Part shown: positions 1 through 9,499 of the stretch, in pieces
Layout: each line of letters begins with the position of its first letter
Numbering within the stretch: the first letter of the stretch is position 1
From: Gemmatimonadaceae bacterium
GTDB lineage: Bacteria > Gemmatimonadota > Gemmatimonadetes > Gemmatimonadales > Gemmatimonadaceae
Assembly: GCA_020852815.1 (NCBI GenBank)
Contig: JADZAN010000019.1
Coordinates: forward strand, 1-64,000
Direction: 5' to 3'
DNA length: 64,000 bases
Notes under the pieces: generated by a model
Seen by the model: only the letters and a program-made list of their open reading frames with translations
The model's database searches: none
Told to the model about the DNA's origin: nothing
Translations under genes and position numbers: made by a program

Positions 1-3000
1 GCCACGCGCTGCGCGACATCGCGGAACTCGATGTCGACGGCAAACACACGCTGATAATAACCAAGTGCATCGGCGTGGCGTGCCATAACTTCGCTCGCGT
101 ACCCCAGGAGATACAACACCCCCACCAACTGCTGGTCATCGGCCGCGGTCGTCTCAACGGCCCGGCGCAGGAGCGTGACGGCCACCTGCAGCTGCCCCTT
201 CTCGACAAAGCACTGCCCCAGCGCCTCGTACGAGCGCACCCGGTTCGAGTCGCCGCGCAGCGCCTTCTGGAACTCGGCGATGGCCTCGTCGGTGAGCCCC
301 ATTTCCTTGTAGGCGACCCCGAGGTCGTAGTGCGAGTCGTAGTCCTCGTCGTCGACGTTCTCCGCCACGCCCTGCTTGAAGCGGCGCAGCATCTCGTCGA
401 AGTCGGCCTGCTCGTCACCCGTTGGGGCCGCCTCCTGCGTGACCATGCGCGTGGTCCGCACCGGCGTATCCTCGCGCAACCAGCTGCCGAGGTCGATGAA
501 GTCGTCGTCGGACGACTGTGCCGGAGTCGCCGCAGGCTCGAGACGGCCCTTCTCCGCGGGTGTCGTGGGCGGGAGTGGCGCCACTTTCTCCAGCGACGCG
601 GCGGGGAGCGGCGTCGCCCTGGAGGATCGGTCGGCCGTTCGGTCGTCGTGCGCCTGGCTCGCGGCGTCCGCACCCGTCACCTCGTCGGCGGCGAACGGAG
701 TTGCCAGCGCGGCGGCGCCCATGGGCGGGGTGCCCACGAAGTCGTAGTCCGAACCCGTGGGAAGGACGCCGCTGCTGGGCGGGGTGACCGGCTCGACGAC
801 TGGCGGCTCGGCGAACGCGGCGTCGATCTCGTCATCGAGCGATGGCGCGGGGAACGGGGCGACTTCCTCATCGCCCTCCTCGGAGGCGTCGGCGGCGGCG
901 CTCGCGTCTTCATCGCCGCTTCGCTCGCGGTCCGCGACGGCGGCGCCGTCATCGTCGGCGGCGGGCGAGACGGCGAGCTCCGCGAGCGAGCCATTCGCCG
1001 CGCTGTGCTGCATCTCGCGCGAGACGATCTCCTCGATGCTGGTCATCTCCTCGTCGCGCGGCAGGCGAAGCTGCTCGGCGGCGAGCGACGAATCCGTGGA
1101 CGCGAGTTCACTTCGTGACTCACCAGCGAGCGAGGGCGAGACGAACAGCCCCTCGACCACGACCGGGATTTCCGAAGAGATGGTCTGCGGTGCAATTCCC
1201 GGGGCGGCGGTGACCGGCACCGAGCGATCGAAGAGCCCCACGACGTACTCGGGGGAGACCGGGACCGACGCCTCGCGCGCGCGCTCCGAGTCGGCGTCGC
1301 GCGCGTGCTCTGCCTCGCTCAGGAGCCCCAGGGCAAAGCGCGCGCGCCCATTCCCCGGCGAGAGCTCCATCACCCGGCTGTAGACGACGCGCGCCTTCTC
1401 TGGCTCCCCGCTGCGGAAGAGCGAATCGGCGAGTTCGACGTATGCCTCCACCAGGCGCACGCGGTCGTTGGAGCGCACGGCATATTCCACGCGCTTCTGG
1501 TGGTGGCGCACCGAGGTGGGAATGACGCGCAGCACGATGTCGGCGACTGAGCGTGCGCCGTCGAGATCTCCCACCTGCTCGTAGCCGCGCATCGCGATGT
1601 CGAGCTCGAGGAGCCCTTCCTCGCGATCGCCCTGGTCCAGCAGCGCCTCACCCAGTTGGCGGCGCAGCCCGAGGTTGCCGGCGTCGAGCTCGAGGCGGCG
1701 GCGCAGCTGCGCTTCCACACCCCCAAACGACAGCGTGCTGCGCGGCGTGTGCATGCGCGCAAAGAACGCGTCGGAACTCCCGGGGGTGCGGCGCGGGGGC
1801 GTCGGCGCGCCGTCGTCGCCCACCGGTTCCGGCCACATGAGGGCGGCGGAGAGGTCGTCGAAGCGCGCTCCAGCGCGATTGGGGCGATCGGTGCCGGGGA
1901 CGATGATGGCGCTCACCTCGCCGGAGACGAGGTCGCCCATGTGCTCATCGCGCCACTCGCCGTCGATGAGCACTTCGGGCGCGGCATCGGCCGGCCACTC
2001 CTCGCCGTTCGCAGCGGGAGCTGCGGCGGAGCGCGCATCATCAGCGTCCACTTCCTCGGGGACGTCGCCACGCGCACGCTTTCCTTCCCCCAGGAGCTCA
2101 CGCGCGAGTTCGGGATCCGGGACAAACTCCGTGGAGTCGACGGCGTCGAACAGCGGCGGTTGCGCCAGGAGATCGTCGACGGTGTACTCCGAACCACCGA
2201 GATCCAGTTCCTGGTTGATCGCCAGCGGATCCGCTTCTGCGCCGACATCGAGCATGGGAAGGTCGACGGCGCGTTCGCGGAAGGCTCCGTCGACGAGAGA
2301 CGCATCGACGGGGGTCCCGTCGGCGGCGGGATGGTCGGCGGATGCCTCGTGTGTCGCGGCGCGGTCGGCGTCGGAAGCGTCGGAAGCGTCGGAGGCGTCG
2401 TCGAGGTGTGCATCGGCGGCGCGCCCCTCGCGGTCCTGGCGCACATCGACAAGCGCCCGGAGCGCGTCGACGTCGAGCGCACTGCCGCGATCGGCGGCAT
2501 CGTGCTCGTCGTCAGGGGGCGCGCCGTGGGCGAGTGCGGCATGCTCGTCAGGCGCAACGCCGGCGCCGGCGTCGGCGTCGGCTTCGGGCGCAGCCTCGGC
2601 GTGTTCGTGAGCGGCGGCGAGATCGGCACTGTGTTCGGCTTGGCGAGCGGCCTCCCCATCGTCATCTCGCACTCCGTCGTTGGACTCGGCGTGCGCCTCC
2701 GCCTGAGATTCCTCACGAGATTCCGCCTGAGCCTCGGGCAGCGTCGCGTCAGGCGTCGCAGCGTCCGTCGCGGCCTGTGCCGCGTCGTCCGCGCGCGCCG
2801 GCTCCTGCGCCGCAGGCGCGTCGTCCGCCGCCGAGTGACGCATGAAGGGAGGTGTCAGCTCGTCGAGCAGGTCGATGTCGGGCTCGTCGGCATCCACGTG
2901 GCGGGGGCGCGACGGGCGCGAATCGTACGATGCGTCGGCGCCGTCGTGCGCCGCGGGTTCGCCTAACGGCGGTGCATCCGGCACTGGCGCCGCGCCCTCG

Positions 3001-5267
3001 TCCACCGCGTGATTACCCCGCGCCTCGTCGCTCTGCGCCCCCGACGTCGGCGCTTCCGTAGCCGACGCCACGGCGCCCGCCGATGCTTCGTCGCGCGCGC
3101 GCAGCGTCGACGCATCGTCGGCCGGCGTGTCGGGCGCCGCCGTTGCTTGCGCCATCGAGGGCGGAACGGCGGCGTCGTCCGCGATGGCGGGGACGCCGAG
3201 GGGGGTGAGGAGGCGGTCCAACGACATGTCGTCGGTCGCTCCCAGCGCCGCCTCGACCCAGGCGTCGGGCGTCTCCTCGCCCTGGAGGGAGAACTCGAGG
3301 CGCAGCGAGCGCTTGGTCTCCTCGTCGATCTCCTCCGATGGCACGACCATGATCTCGTCGGTCGTGCGCGCGCTGCCGTCGACGGCCATCAGTTCCAGCG
3401 TCTCGCGCTCGCAACGCGGGGCAACGGGGTTTGCAGCTGCCGGCAGCGCCTCGCGCTCCTGTTCCGCGTCGCGCTCGCCGTCGGCCGCGGCCGCCGCCGT
3501 GGCCGCCTCGGCGTCAGCCGCAACGCCGTGCAGCGACGCCTCATCGTCAGCCGCAACGCCGTGCAGCGGCGCCCCCTCGTGAGCCGCCGCATCGACCGAC
3601 GCATCGTCGATCGCCACCTCGGCCACCGAGCCCTCGTCGACCGGCAGGACCCCCTCCCCCTCCCCATCGCGCGCCGACTCGAACAGCGACACCGGCTCCA
3701 CAGGCGGGAGTTCCAGCACCCCTGGATCAAACGGCGACAGCGTCGGCGCGTGCAGGTCGATGGCCGGGATCGCGAGGGTGTCGAGCGTGATGGGGGCGCT
3801 CGACGCGACCAACAGGTCGTCCACCAGGTCGACCACCGGAATCGCTCCCTCATCGATGACCAGCGGCGACGGCGACGCCACCGCGCCAGGGGCGTCACTC
3901 CCCGTCACCGAGGTCACGAGGCCGCCTAACGGCGGAAGCTCGAGCAGGTCGATCGCCGGGCTCGCGATGGGGGTGCGCAGCACGGTGAGGAGGTCGATCT
4001 CCTCCGCGTCGGACGGAAGGAGCGGCAACTCCGAGCGGACGGCGAGGTCGTGCTCGGGACGCGGATGCTCGCTCGGGCTCTCGCGTTCACGGTCGGCGGC
4101 CAGCGGAAGCTCGGCGAACTCGCGCCCGGAGAGCGGCGGTTCGTCGATGAGCGGCGCCAGCACCGGGTGTGCACCAGAGAGCGAGACGCGCGGCGTCTCA
4201 AGTCCGGTGACGAGCGGGATGGGCTCCGGTGTCGCGCTCCACGCCTCGGGCTCGGGGGGGAGGATCGACTCCACCTCGCTCGGCGATGCCGCGTCGATGG
4301 GCGTTCCTCCTGCCTCGAAGCCATCCACGGCCCCCACGATGACCGTCGCCGGTTCTTCGCCGAGCGACGCGGTCGACTCGAAGCCATCGATGGCGACCGG
4401 CTGGGTGGTCGCCACCTCCTCCCCCTCGGGGTCGAAGGCGAGGATGAGGCCATCGAGCGCCGGGACGCGCGCCGCCGGCGGCGACGCGGCGGCGCCGGCG
4501 ACCGGGGCGGCGGGAGGCGTTGCGCCTGGCGGCGTGCCCGGCGAGGAGTCCGCGTTGCGCCTGGCGGCATCACTGTCAAACTTCCCGACGTCGAGGAAGA
4601 CGAGGTCGTTCGACTTCTGCGCCTGCCACGCGCCGGACACCCGCGGCGTCACGTCGGGATCGATCGCCTTGATCCGATCGATCGTCGCCCGCGCCTCCGC
4701 CTTGCGCCCCTCCGCCTCGAGCTTGCTGTACAGCACCTCCAGCTGCTCGATCGCCTCCGACTTCCGGTTCTCCTTGTTGAGCCACTCCGCCAGCATTAGG
4801 CGGATGTCGTCCTGGTCCGGGCAGAGATCGGCGAACTCCTTGAGCGCACGGAACGCCTCGTCCACATGCCCCGCCTTCTGCATGCGGTCCGCGTACTCGA
4901 GGAAGTTCTTCTTCGCGTCGCTCTTGAACCCCTTGGACGCCGAGATCTTCCCCAGCTTGTAGTAGACCGTGGTCCGCGCCGGCGACTGGCGCAGGATCTT
5001 GTTGCAGAGAGCGATGGCGTTGTTGAGGAAGCCGCGCTCGGCGTAGACGTCCACCGCCTTCTCGTAGTAGGCCAGCGCCTCGCTGACATTCCCCTGCCGC
5101 TGCAACAGGTCGCCCACACGGTTGAACAGCTGCAGGTCGGCGTCGTCCAGGTCGCGTCCCGCTTCCTCGAGCAGTTGGATATACAGCGACAGCGCCCGAT
5201 CGAACTGCTTCTTCTGTTCGAAGTCGGTCGCCTTCTTCTTGAGCTTGGCGATGTTGGGATTGGCCAT
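1..5267 (-). CDS. Very large TPR protein with acidic low-complexity centre (partial, runs off left edge)
   Basis: An open frame starts at ATG 5267 and is still open at base 1, so at least 1,755 residues are present and the C-terminus is missing. A strong GGGGGAGG ribosome site lies about 7 bases before the start. Residues 1-215 are tetratricopeptide repeats (AlaLeu-SerLeuTyr, AlaLeuAlaTyrTyr pattern). Roughly residues 230-1250 are Ala/Asp/Glu/Pro-rich low complexity, including a duplicated LHGVAAD block (DNA duplication near 3510-3575) and a DASDASDASDAD run (near 2370-2400). TPRs return near 1260-1420 and again near 1640-1755 (HYDLGVAYKEMGL). No signal peptide is seen, so it is probably a cytoplasmic scaffold. 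The gene follows hutI after 34 bases. Its precise role is unknown; TPR proteins mediate protein contacts. Confidence 0.85.
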   Translation of the reverse strand, partial: MANPNIAKLKKKATDFEQKKQFDRALSLYIQLLEEAGRDLDDADLQLFNRVGDLLQRQGNVSEALAYYEKAVDVYAERGFLNNAIALCNKILRQSPARTTVYYKLGKISASKGFKSDAKKNFLEYADRMQKAGHVDEAFRALKEFADLCPDQDDIRLMLAEWLNKENRKSEAIEQLEVLYSKLEAEGRKAEARATIDRIKAIDPDVTPRVSGAWQAQKSNDLVFLDVGKFDSDAARRNADSSPGTPPGATPPAAPVAGAAASPPAARVPALDGLILAFDPEGEEVATTQPVAIDGFESTASLGEEPATVIVGAVDGFEAGGTPIDAASPSEVESILPPEPEAWSATPEPIPLVTGLETPRVSLSGAHPVLAPLIDEPPLSGREFAELPLAADRERESPSEHPRPEHDLAVRSELPLLPSDAEEIDLLTVLRTPIASPAIDLLELPPLGGLVTSVTGSDAPGAVASPSPLVIDEGAIPVVDLVDDLLVASSAPITLDTLAIPAIDLHAPTLSPFDPGVLELPPVEPVSLFESARDGEGEGVLPVDEGSVAEVAIDDASVDAAAHEGAPLHGVAADDEASLHGVAADAEAATAAAAADGERDAEQEREALPAAANPVAPRCERETLELMAVDGSARTTDEIMVVPSEEIDEETKRSLRLEFSLQGEETPDAWVEAALGATDDMSLDRLLTPLGVPAIADDAAVPPSMAQATAAPDTPADDASTLRARDEASAGAVASATEAPTSGAQSDEARGNHAVDEGAAPVPDAPPLGEPAAHDGADASYDSRPSRPRHVDADEPDIDLLDELTPPFMRHSAADDAPAAQEPARADDAAQAATDAATPDATLPEAQAESREESQAEAHAESNDGVRDDDGEAARQAEHSADLAAAHEHAEAAPEADADAGAGVAPDEHAALAHGAPPDDEHDAADRGSALDVDALRALVDVRQDREGRAADAHLDDASDASDASDADRAATHEASADHPAADGTPVDASLVDGAFRERAVDLPMLDVGAEADPLAINQELDLGGSEYTVDDLLAQPPLFDAVDSTEFVPDPELARELLGEGKRARGDVPEEVDADDARSAAAPAANGEEWPADAAPEVLIDGEWRDEHMGDLVSGEVSAIIVPGTDRPNRAGARFDDLSAALMWPEPVGDDGAPTPPRRTPGSSDAFFARMHTPRSTLSFGGVEAQLRRRLELDAGNLGLRRQLGEALLDQGDREEGLLELDIAMRGYEQVGDLDGARSVADIVLRVIPTSVRHHQKRVEYAVRSNDRVRLVEAYVELADSLFRSGEPEKARVVYSRVMELSPGNGRARFALGLLSEAEHARDADSERAREASVPVSPEYVVGLFDRSVPVTAAPGIAPQTISSEIPVVVEGLFVSPSLAGESRSELASTDSSLAAEQLRLPRDEEMTSIEEIVSREMQHSAANGSLAELAVSPAADDDGAAVADRERSGDEDASAAADASEEGDEEVAPFPAPSLDDEIDAAFAEPPVVEPVTPPSSGVLPTGSDYDFVGTPPMGAAALATPFAADEVTGADAASQAHDDRTADRSSRATPLPAASLEKVAPLPPTTPAEKGRLEPAATPAQSSDDDFIDLGSWLREDTPVRTTRMVTQEAAPTGDEQADFDEMLRRFKQGVAENVDDEDYDSHYDLGVAYKEMGLTDEAIAEFQKALRGDSNRVRSYEALGQCFVEKGQLQVAVTLLRRAVETTAADDQQLVGVLYLLGYASEVMARHADALGYYQRVFAVDIEFRDVAQRV

Positions 5268-5301
5268 CAGCGCCCTCCCCCGCCCTCGTGCCCCGTCGCG
5301 G

Positions 5302-6558
5302 TCATGTCGCGCATGGCACTCCGCGCACCCACGTCGAACGGCAGCGCCTGTCCCCGTACCAGTAGGGGAGTTCGCGCACGTCTTCGATGTCGAAGAGCGC
5401 CAGGTCGGCGGCAAAGCCCGGCGCGAGCTGCCCCGTCTCGTGGGCGAGTGCCAGCGCGGCCGCCCCGTTCACGGTGGCGGCAAGCAGGGCCTCGGAGACC
5501 GACAGGTGCAACTGGCTCACGGCGAGGGCGAGGATCAGCGGGAAGTTCGGGGTCGGGGAGGTGCCGGGGTTGAAATCCGTCGCCAAGGCGACGGCCGCAC
5601 CCCCATCGATCAAGGCACGCGCGGGCGCGTGCCTTTCCTTGCCGAGGAAGAGCATCGTCCCCGGAAGCATCGTGGCAACAGTGTCCGACGCCGCCAACGC
5701 CTGGATTCCGTGGTCCGAGACCGCCGCCAGGTGATCCGCCGACGTCGCCCCGAGCTGGGCGGCCAGTTCTGCCCCCCCGGAAGGGCGCAGTTCGTCCGCG
5801 TGCAGCTTGAGACGCAGCCCGGCGGCTCGGGCGGCAGTCAATACCGCCCGCGATTCCTCGACGGTGAACACGCCCGGCTCGCAGAAGACATCCGCGAACT
5901 GCGCGAGCCCCCCGCCGACCACCCGTGGGATCATCTCATGGACGATCAACCCCACGTAATCGGCACGTCCTTCCGGGGTCCCCCGATGCTCGAGCGGAAT
6001 TTCGTGCGCCCCCAGAAAGGTCGGGACGAGGCGCAGAGGGATCAGCGCGGAAAGGCGCCGGATCGCCCGCAGGCTCTTGAGCTCGTCGTCGAGCGTGAGG
6101 CCGTAGCCCGACTTCACCTCGACGGTGGTGGCGCCGTACGACGCGAGGCGCTGGAGGCGAGGGAGCGCCAGCGCGACCAGTTCGTCCTCGCTGCGCCCGC
6201 GCAAGTCGCGCACGGAGGCGTGAATCCCGCCGCCACGCCGGGCAATGTCCATGTAGTCCAGCCCCGCGGCACGCAGCTCCTGCTCCTCGTAGCGCGGCTT
6301 GCCGAAGATCGCGTGGGTGTGCGAGTCGACGAGCCCCGGCATGAGGACGCCGCGCGCGCAGTCGACGCGCTCTGCCGTGGCGTAGTCGCGCGCCAGCTGC
6401 TCTTCGCGCCCCACGGCGGCGATCCGGTCGCCCACCACGGCAACGGCGCTCCCCGCGGGGAGGACGCCCGCGTCGCGCAGCTCCTCGCCGCGACGCGCGC
6501 GCGCCGGTCCGGCGCAGGTGACCACTTGGGAGGCGTTGACGAAGAGGCGGGGAGTCAT
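5302..6558 (-). CDS. hutI: Imidazolonepropionase
   Basis: HutI hydrolyses 4-imidazolone-5-propanoate to N-formimino-L-glutamate, the third step of histidine breakdown, in the cytoplasm. The 418-residue protein has the usual length for the family. It shows the amidohydrolase metal motif H80-T-H82 inside LVDSHTHAIF, a later HADE block and the Asp of ATDFNPGTSPTPNFP. The ATG at 6558 has GGAG 6 bases upstream. It is last of the hutH-hutU-radical SAM-hutI run. No gene for formiminoglutamate hydrolysis or transfer (hutG, hutF or FTCD) is seen in the window. Confidence 0.95.
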   Translation of the reverse strand: MTPRLFVNASQVVTCAGPARARRGEELRDAGVLPAGSAVAVVGDRIAAVGREEQLARDYATAERVDCARGVLMPGLVDSHTHAIFGKPRYEEQELRAAGLDYMDIARRGGGIHASVRDLRGRSEDELVALALPRLQRLASYGATTVEVKSGYGLTLDDELKSLRAIRRLSALIPLRLVPTFLGAHEIPLEHRGTPEGRADYVGLIVHEMIPRVVGGGLAQFADVFCEPGVFTVEESRAVLTAARAAGLRLKLHADELRPSGGAELAAQLGATSADHLAAVSDHGIQALAASDTVATMLPGTMLFLGKERHAPARALIDGGAAVALATDFNPGTSPTPNFPLILALAVSQLHLSVSEALLAATVNGAAALALAHETGQLAPGFAADLALFDIEDVRELPYWYGDRRCRSTWVRGVPCAT

Positions 6559-6617
6559 GGGTCGCTCCGAGATGACGGGGTGGCCTAACGTGAGGCAACA
6601 CTCCGGCGACGCAAGTC

Positions 6618-6674
6618 GGGGCGAGCTCCCGCGCTCGTCAGGCGCGGGGGCGAGCTCCCGCGCTCGTCAGGCGC
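6618..6674. repeat. Two-copy tandem repeat, unit about 28 bp
   Basis: The unit beginning GGGGCGAGCTCCCGCGCTCG occurs twice head to tail in the 143-base gap between the radical SAM gene and hutI. The second copy has one extra G. No promoter or terminator shape is obvious around it. Confidence 0.85.
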
Positions 6675-6701
6675 CCGCCGGCCGGACGCCCACGACGAGG
6701 G

Positions 6702-7673
6702 TCAGGCGAAGACGTCCTGCACGCGCGAGAGGCGCAGCGGCGCCTGCGCCTCGCCACGGCAGGCGTAGTAGCACTTGTTGCAGTCGATGGGACGATACTG
6801 GTCGAACTGCGACCAGTGGAAGTCGGTCGGGAAGTCGGGGCAGCGCTTCACGTGGCCGGTCGGGTTGATATGGATCGTCCGGATTCCCGACTGGCAGGGC
6901 TCGGCCATCTCGCCACGCAGGTAGCGCGGGATCTGCTCGAGGTAGTAGTCGGAGTTCGTGATGATCCCGCGGCGGCGGCGCTTGAATGCCAGCAACTCCT
7001 TGATGGCCGCCTCGGCCTGGCGCGCGAAGCCATCCTGCAGGAGAAGCTCGCGATTCCCGTTCTTGAAGTCCGTGTAGACCGAGAAGTTCACCCCCGCGCC
7101 CAGCTCCGCGGCGCGGCGTACGAGCGGGAGCAACTGGTCGAGGTTGTCGTTCTTGATGACCGCGTTGAAGCGCACGCCGTGCATCCCGGCATCGCGCATG
7201 GCCGAGACGGTGGTGAAGATCTTCTCGGTGAGCCCGGGAATGCCGCGCGCCGTGTCGTGCCGGCCATCGAGGTAGTCGAGCGAGATGTTGAACTGGTCGA
7301 CGCCGGCCTCCCACAGCGACTTCGCGCGATCGAGCGAGAGCATCCCGCCGTGCGTGATGAGCATGATGTAGTTGAGGCCGATCGCGTCGCGCACCGTGGA
7401 GACCAGCTCCTCCAGGTCGCGCCTCAGCAGCGGCTCGCCGCCGGTGAAGGTGACGAGCATGGGATTGAAGTAGCGCGCCGCATCGGCGAACGAGGCGAGC
7501 TCCGTCTGGCGCGCCTCGGCGGGAGTCTTCCAGTAGTCGCAGAAGCCGCAGCGCGCATTGCAGCGCATCGTGACCTCGAAGTGCACGAGGACCGGACGCC
7601 GACGCGCCACCAGCCAGGCGTACTTGGCGAGGAACATCGGGATGTGGTACGGCTTGTACTTGCTGCTCAACAT
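6702..7673 (-). CDS. Radical SAM protein with Cys-rich C-terminus, inside the hut cluster
   Basis: The 323-residue protein carries the radical SAM [4Fe-4S] motif C38-x3-C42-x2-C45 (CNARCGFC) and the SAM-binding GGEP at 78-81. A C-terminal set of cysteines (C260, C278, C298, C301, C305) resembles a SPASM or twitch auxiliary-cluster domain. The family cleaves S-adenosylmethionine to start radical chemistry, and many SPASM members modify peptides. The gene lies 7 bases after hutU and before hutI, so it is very likely co-transcribed with histidine degradation, though no known hut step needs a radical enzyme. The substrate cannot be told from sequence. The ATG at 7673 has GAGGTGA upstream, inside the hutU end. 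Confidence 0.9.
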   Translation of the reverse strand: MLSSKYKPYHIPMFLAKYAWLVARRRPVLVHFEVTMRCNARCGFCDYWKTPAEARQTELASFADAARYFNPMLVTFTGGEPLLRRDLEELVSTVRDAIGLNYIMLITHGGMLSLDRAKSLWEAGVDQFNISLDYLDGRHDTARGIPGLTEKIFTTVSAMRDAGMHGVRFNAVIKNDNLDQLLPLVRRAAELGAGVNFSVYTDFKNGNRELLLQDGFARQAEAAIKELLAFKRRRRGIITNSDYYLEQIPRYLRGEMAEPCQSGIRTIHINPTGHVKRCPDFPTDFHWSQFDQYRPIDCNKCYYACRGEAQAPLRLSRVQDVFA

Positions 7674-7680
7674 CGGCCCG

Positions 7681-9402
7681 TCACCTCGGCGGGAGCATCG
7701 GGATCGTTACTCCCTCGCGGCGCGCGGTGGCGATGGCGATGTCGTAGCCGGCGTCGGCGTGGCGCGCCACTCCCATCCCCGGATCGTTGGTGAGGACGCG
7801 CTCCAGGCGGCGGCGCATCTCGGGCGTCCCGTCAGCCACAATCACCTGCCCGGCGTGCAGCGAGTTGCCGATGCCGACACCGCCGCCGTGGTGGAACGAG
7901 ACCCACGACGCACCGCTCGCCACGTTCACCATCGCATTGAGGATCGCCCAGTCGGCAATCGCGTCGCTGCCGTCCTTCATCGCCTCGGTCTCGCGGAACG
8001 GGGACGCCACGCTCCCCGTGTCGAGGTGATCGCGCCCGATGGCGATGGGGGCCGACAGCTCGCCCGAGGCGACCAGGTCGTTGAGCGCGACGCCGAAGCG
8101 CGCGCGCTGCCCCTGCCCCAACCAGCAAATGCGTGCCGGAAGCCCCTGGAACCGGATCTTCTCCTTCGCCAGCGTGATCCAGCGACGCAGGTGCTCATCG
8201 TCGGGGAAGAGGTCGAGGACCAGGTCGTCGGTGCGGCGGATGTCGGCCGGGTCGCCGGAGAGGGCCACCCAGCGGAACGGCCCCTTTCCCTCGCAGAAGA
8301 GCGGGCGCACGTAGGCCGGGACAAAACCGGGAAAGTCGAACGCATTGGCCAGCCCGGCGTCGAGGGCGACGGTGCGGATGTTGTTGCCGTAGTCGAAGGT
8401 CACGGCCCCGCGCTGCTGCAGCGCCAGCATGGCCCGCACGTGCTCCACCGCCGACGCCGTCGACCGGCGCACGTACCCTGCCGGGTCCGCCAGCCGCAGC
8501 TCGGCAGCCTCGGCCAGGGACAGGCCGGACGGAACGTAGCCGTTCAGCATGTCGTGCGCGCTGGTCTGGTCCGTCACCACGTCGGGGACCACGCCGCGCC
8601 GCACCAGCTCCGGCAGGACGTCGGCCGCGTTGCCCACCAGCCCGACCGACAGCGCGGTCCCGCTCGCGGTCGCCTCGCCAATCCAGCCTAACGCCTCGTC
8701 CAGCACGTGCGTCTTGCGATCGCAGTATCCGGTCGCGATGCGCTTGTCGATGCGCGACTCGTCGACCTCGACACCGAGGATGGCCGCCCCGCACATCGTC
8801 GCCGCCAGCGGCTGGGCCCCTCCCATCCCGCCCAGCCCCGCCGTGAGCACGAAGCGCCCGCGCAGCGTCCCGCCAAAGTGCTGGCGCGCCACGGCGCCGA
8901 AGGTCTCGTACGTCCCCTGCACGATCCCCTGCGAACCGATGTAGATCCACGAGCCGGCCGTCATCTGACCGTACATCATCAACCCCTTCCGCTCCAACTC
9001 GCGAAAGACGTCCCACGTGGCCCAGCGCCCCACGAGGTTGCTGTTGGCGATGAGGACGCGCGGCGCCTCGGCCTGCGTGCGGAAGACGGCGACCGGCTTC
9101 CCGCTCTGCACGATCAGCGTCTCATCGTGCTCCAGCGCGCGCAGCGCGGAGACGATCGCGTCGAATGCCTCCCAACTGCGCGCCGCTCTCCCAGTCCCGC
9201 CGTACACCACCAGGTCGTCGGGACGCTCGGCGACGTCGGGATCCAGGTTGTTCATCAGCATGCGCAGCGCCGCTTCCTGTTGCCACCCCTTGCACGAGAT
9301 GGTGGTGCCGCGCGGCGCGCGCACCGGGCGCGCCCCGGCCAACGCGGGGGGAGCGGCTGCGGCCGTTTGGGGGGTGCTGGATGGTGCGGCGGAGGCGGTC
9401 AT
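7681..9402 (-). CDS. hutU: Urocanate hydratase
   Basis: HutU converts urocanate to 4-imidazolone-5-propanoate using tightly bound NAD+. The chosen ATG at 9402 gives 573 residues, close to the family's usual 550-560. The frame stays open upstream to 9714, but that part overlaps hutH and does not look like urocanase. Landmarks are [15 protein letters not shown] near the start, [15 protein letters not shown], the glycine-rich [13 protein letters not shown] and the urocanase signature [14 protein letters not shown]. It lies 97 bases downstream of hutH. Confidence 0.96.
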   Translation of the reverse strand: MTASAAPSSTPQTAAAAPPALAGARPVRAPRGTTISCKGWQQEAALRMLMNNLDPDVAERPDDLVVYGGTGRAARSWEAFDAIVSALRALEHDETLIVQSGKPVAVFRTQAEAPRVLIANSNLVGRWATWDVFRELERKGLMMYGQMTAGSWIYIGSQGIVQGTYETFGAVARQHFGGTLRGRFVLTAGLGGMGGAQPLAATMCGAAILGVEVDESRIDKRIATGYCDRKTHVLDEALGWIGEATASGTALSVGLVGNAADVLPELVRRGVVPDVVTDQTSAHDMLNGYVPSGLSLAEAAELRLADPAGYVRRSTASAVEHVRAMLALQQRGAVTFDYGNNIRTVALDAGLANAFDFPGFVPAYVRPLFCEGKGPFRWVALSGDPADIRRTDDLVLDLFPDDEHLRRWITLAKEKIRFQGLPARICWLGQGQRARFGVALNDLVASGELSAPIAIGRDHLDTGSVASPFRETEAMKDGSDAIADWAILNAMVNVASGASWVSFHHGGGVGIGNSLHAGQVIVADGTPEMRRRLERVLTNDPGMGVARHADAGYDIAIATARREGVTIPMLPPR

Positions 9403-9499
9403 GGGAGGCTCCGGGACGATCGCGCGGCACAATGGCGGCGCGCCTCGATTGGCGCGGTGACGTGGCACCCCGGGTGGGCGCCATGCCGACGCGCGATAC

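Noticed and set aside
75-4962. Several long plus-strand and minus-strand alternative reading frames (up to about 440 residues) across the left 5 kb
   Set aside because: They are antisense or out-of-phase to the large TPR gene, are dominated by Arg/Ala/Ser runs and have no domain features. The TPR frame has recognisable repeats at both ends.
5122-6588. Plus-strand frame of 488 residues opposite hutI
   Set aside because: Antisense to hutI with no recognisable motif or ribosome site.
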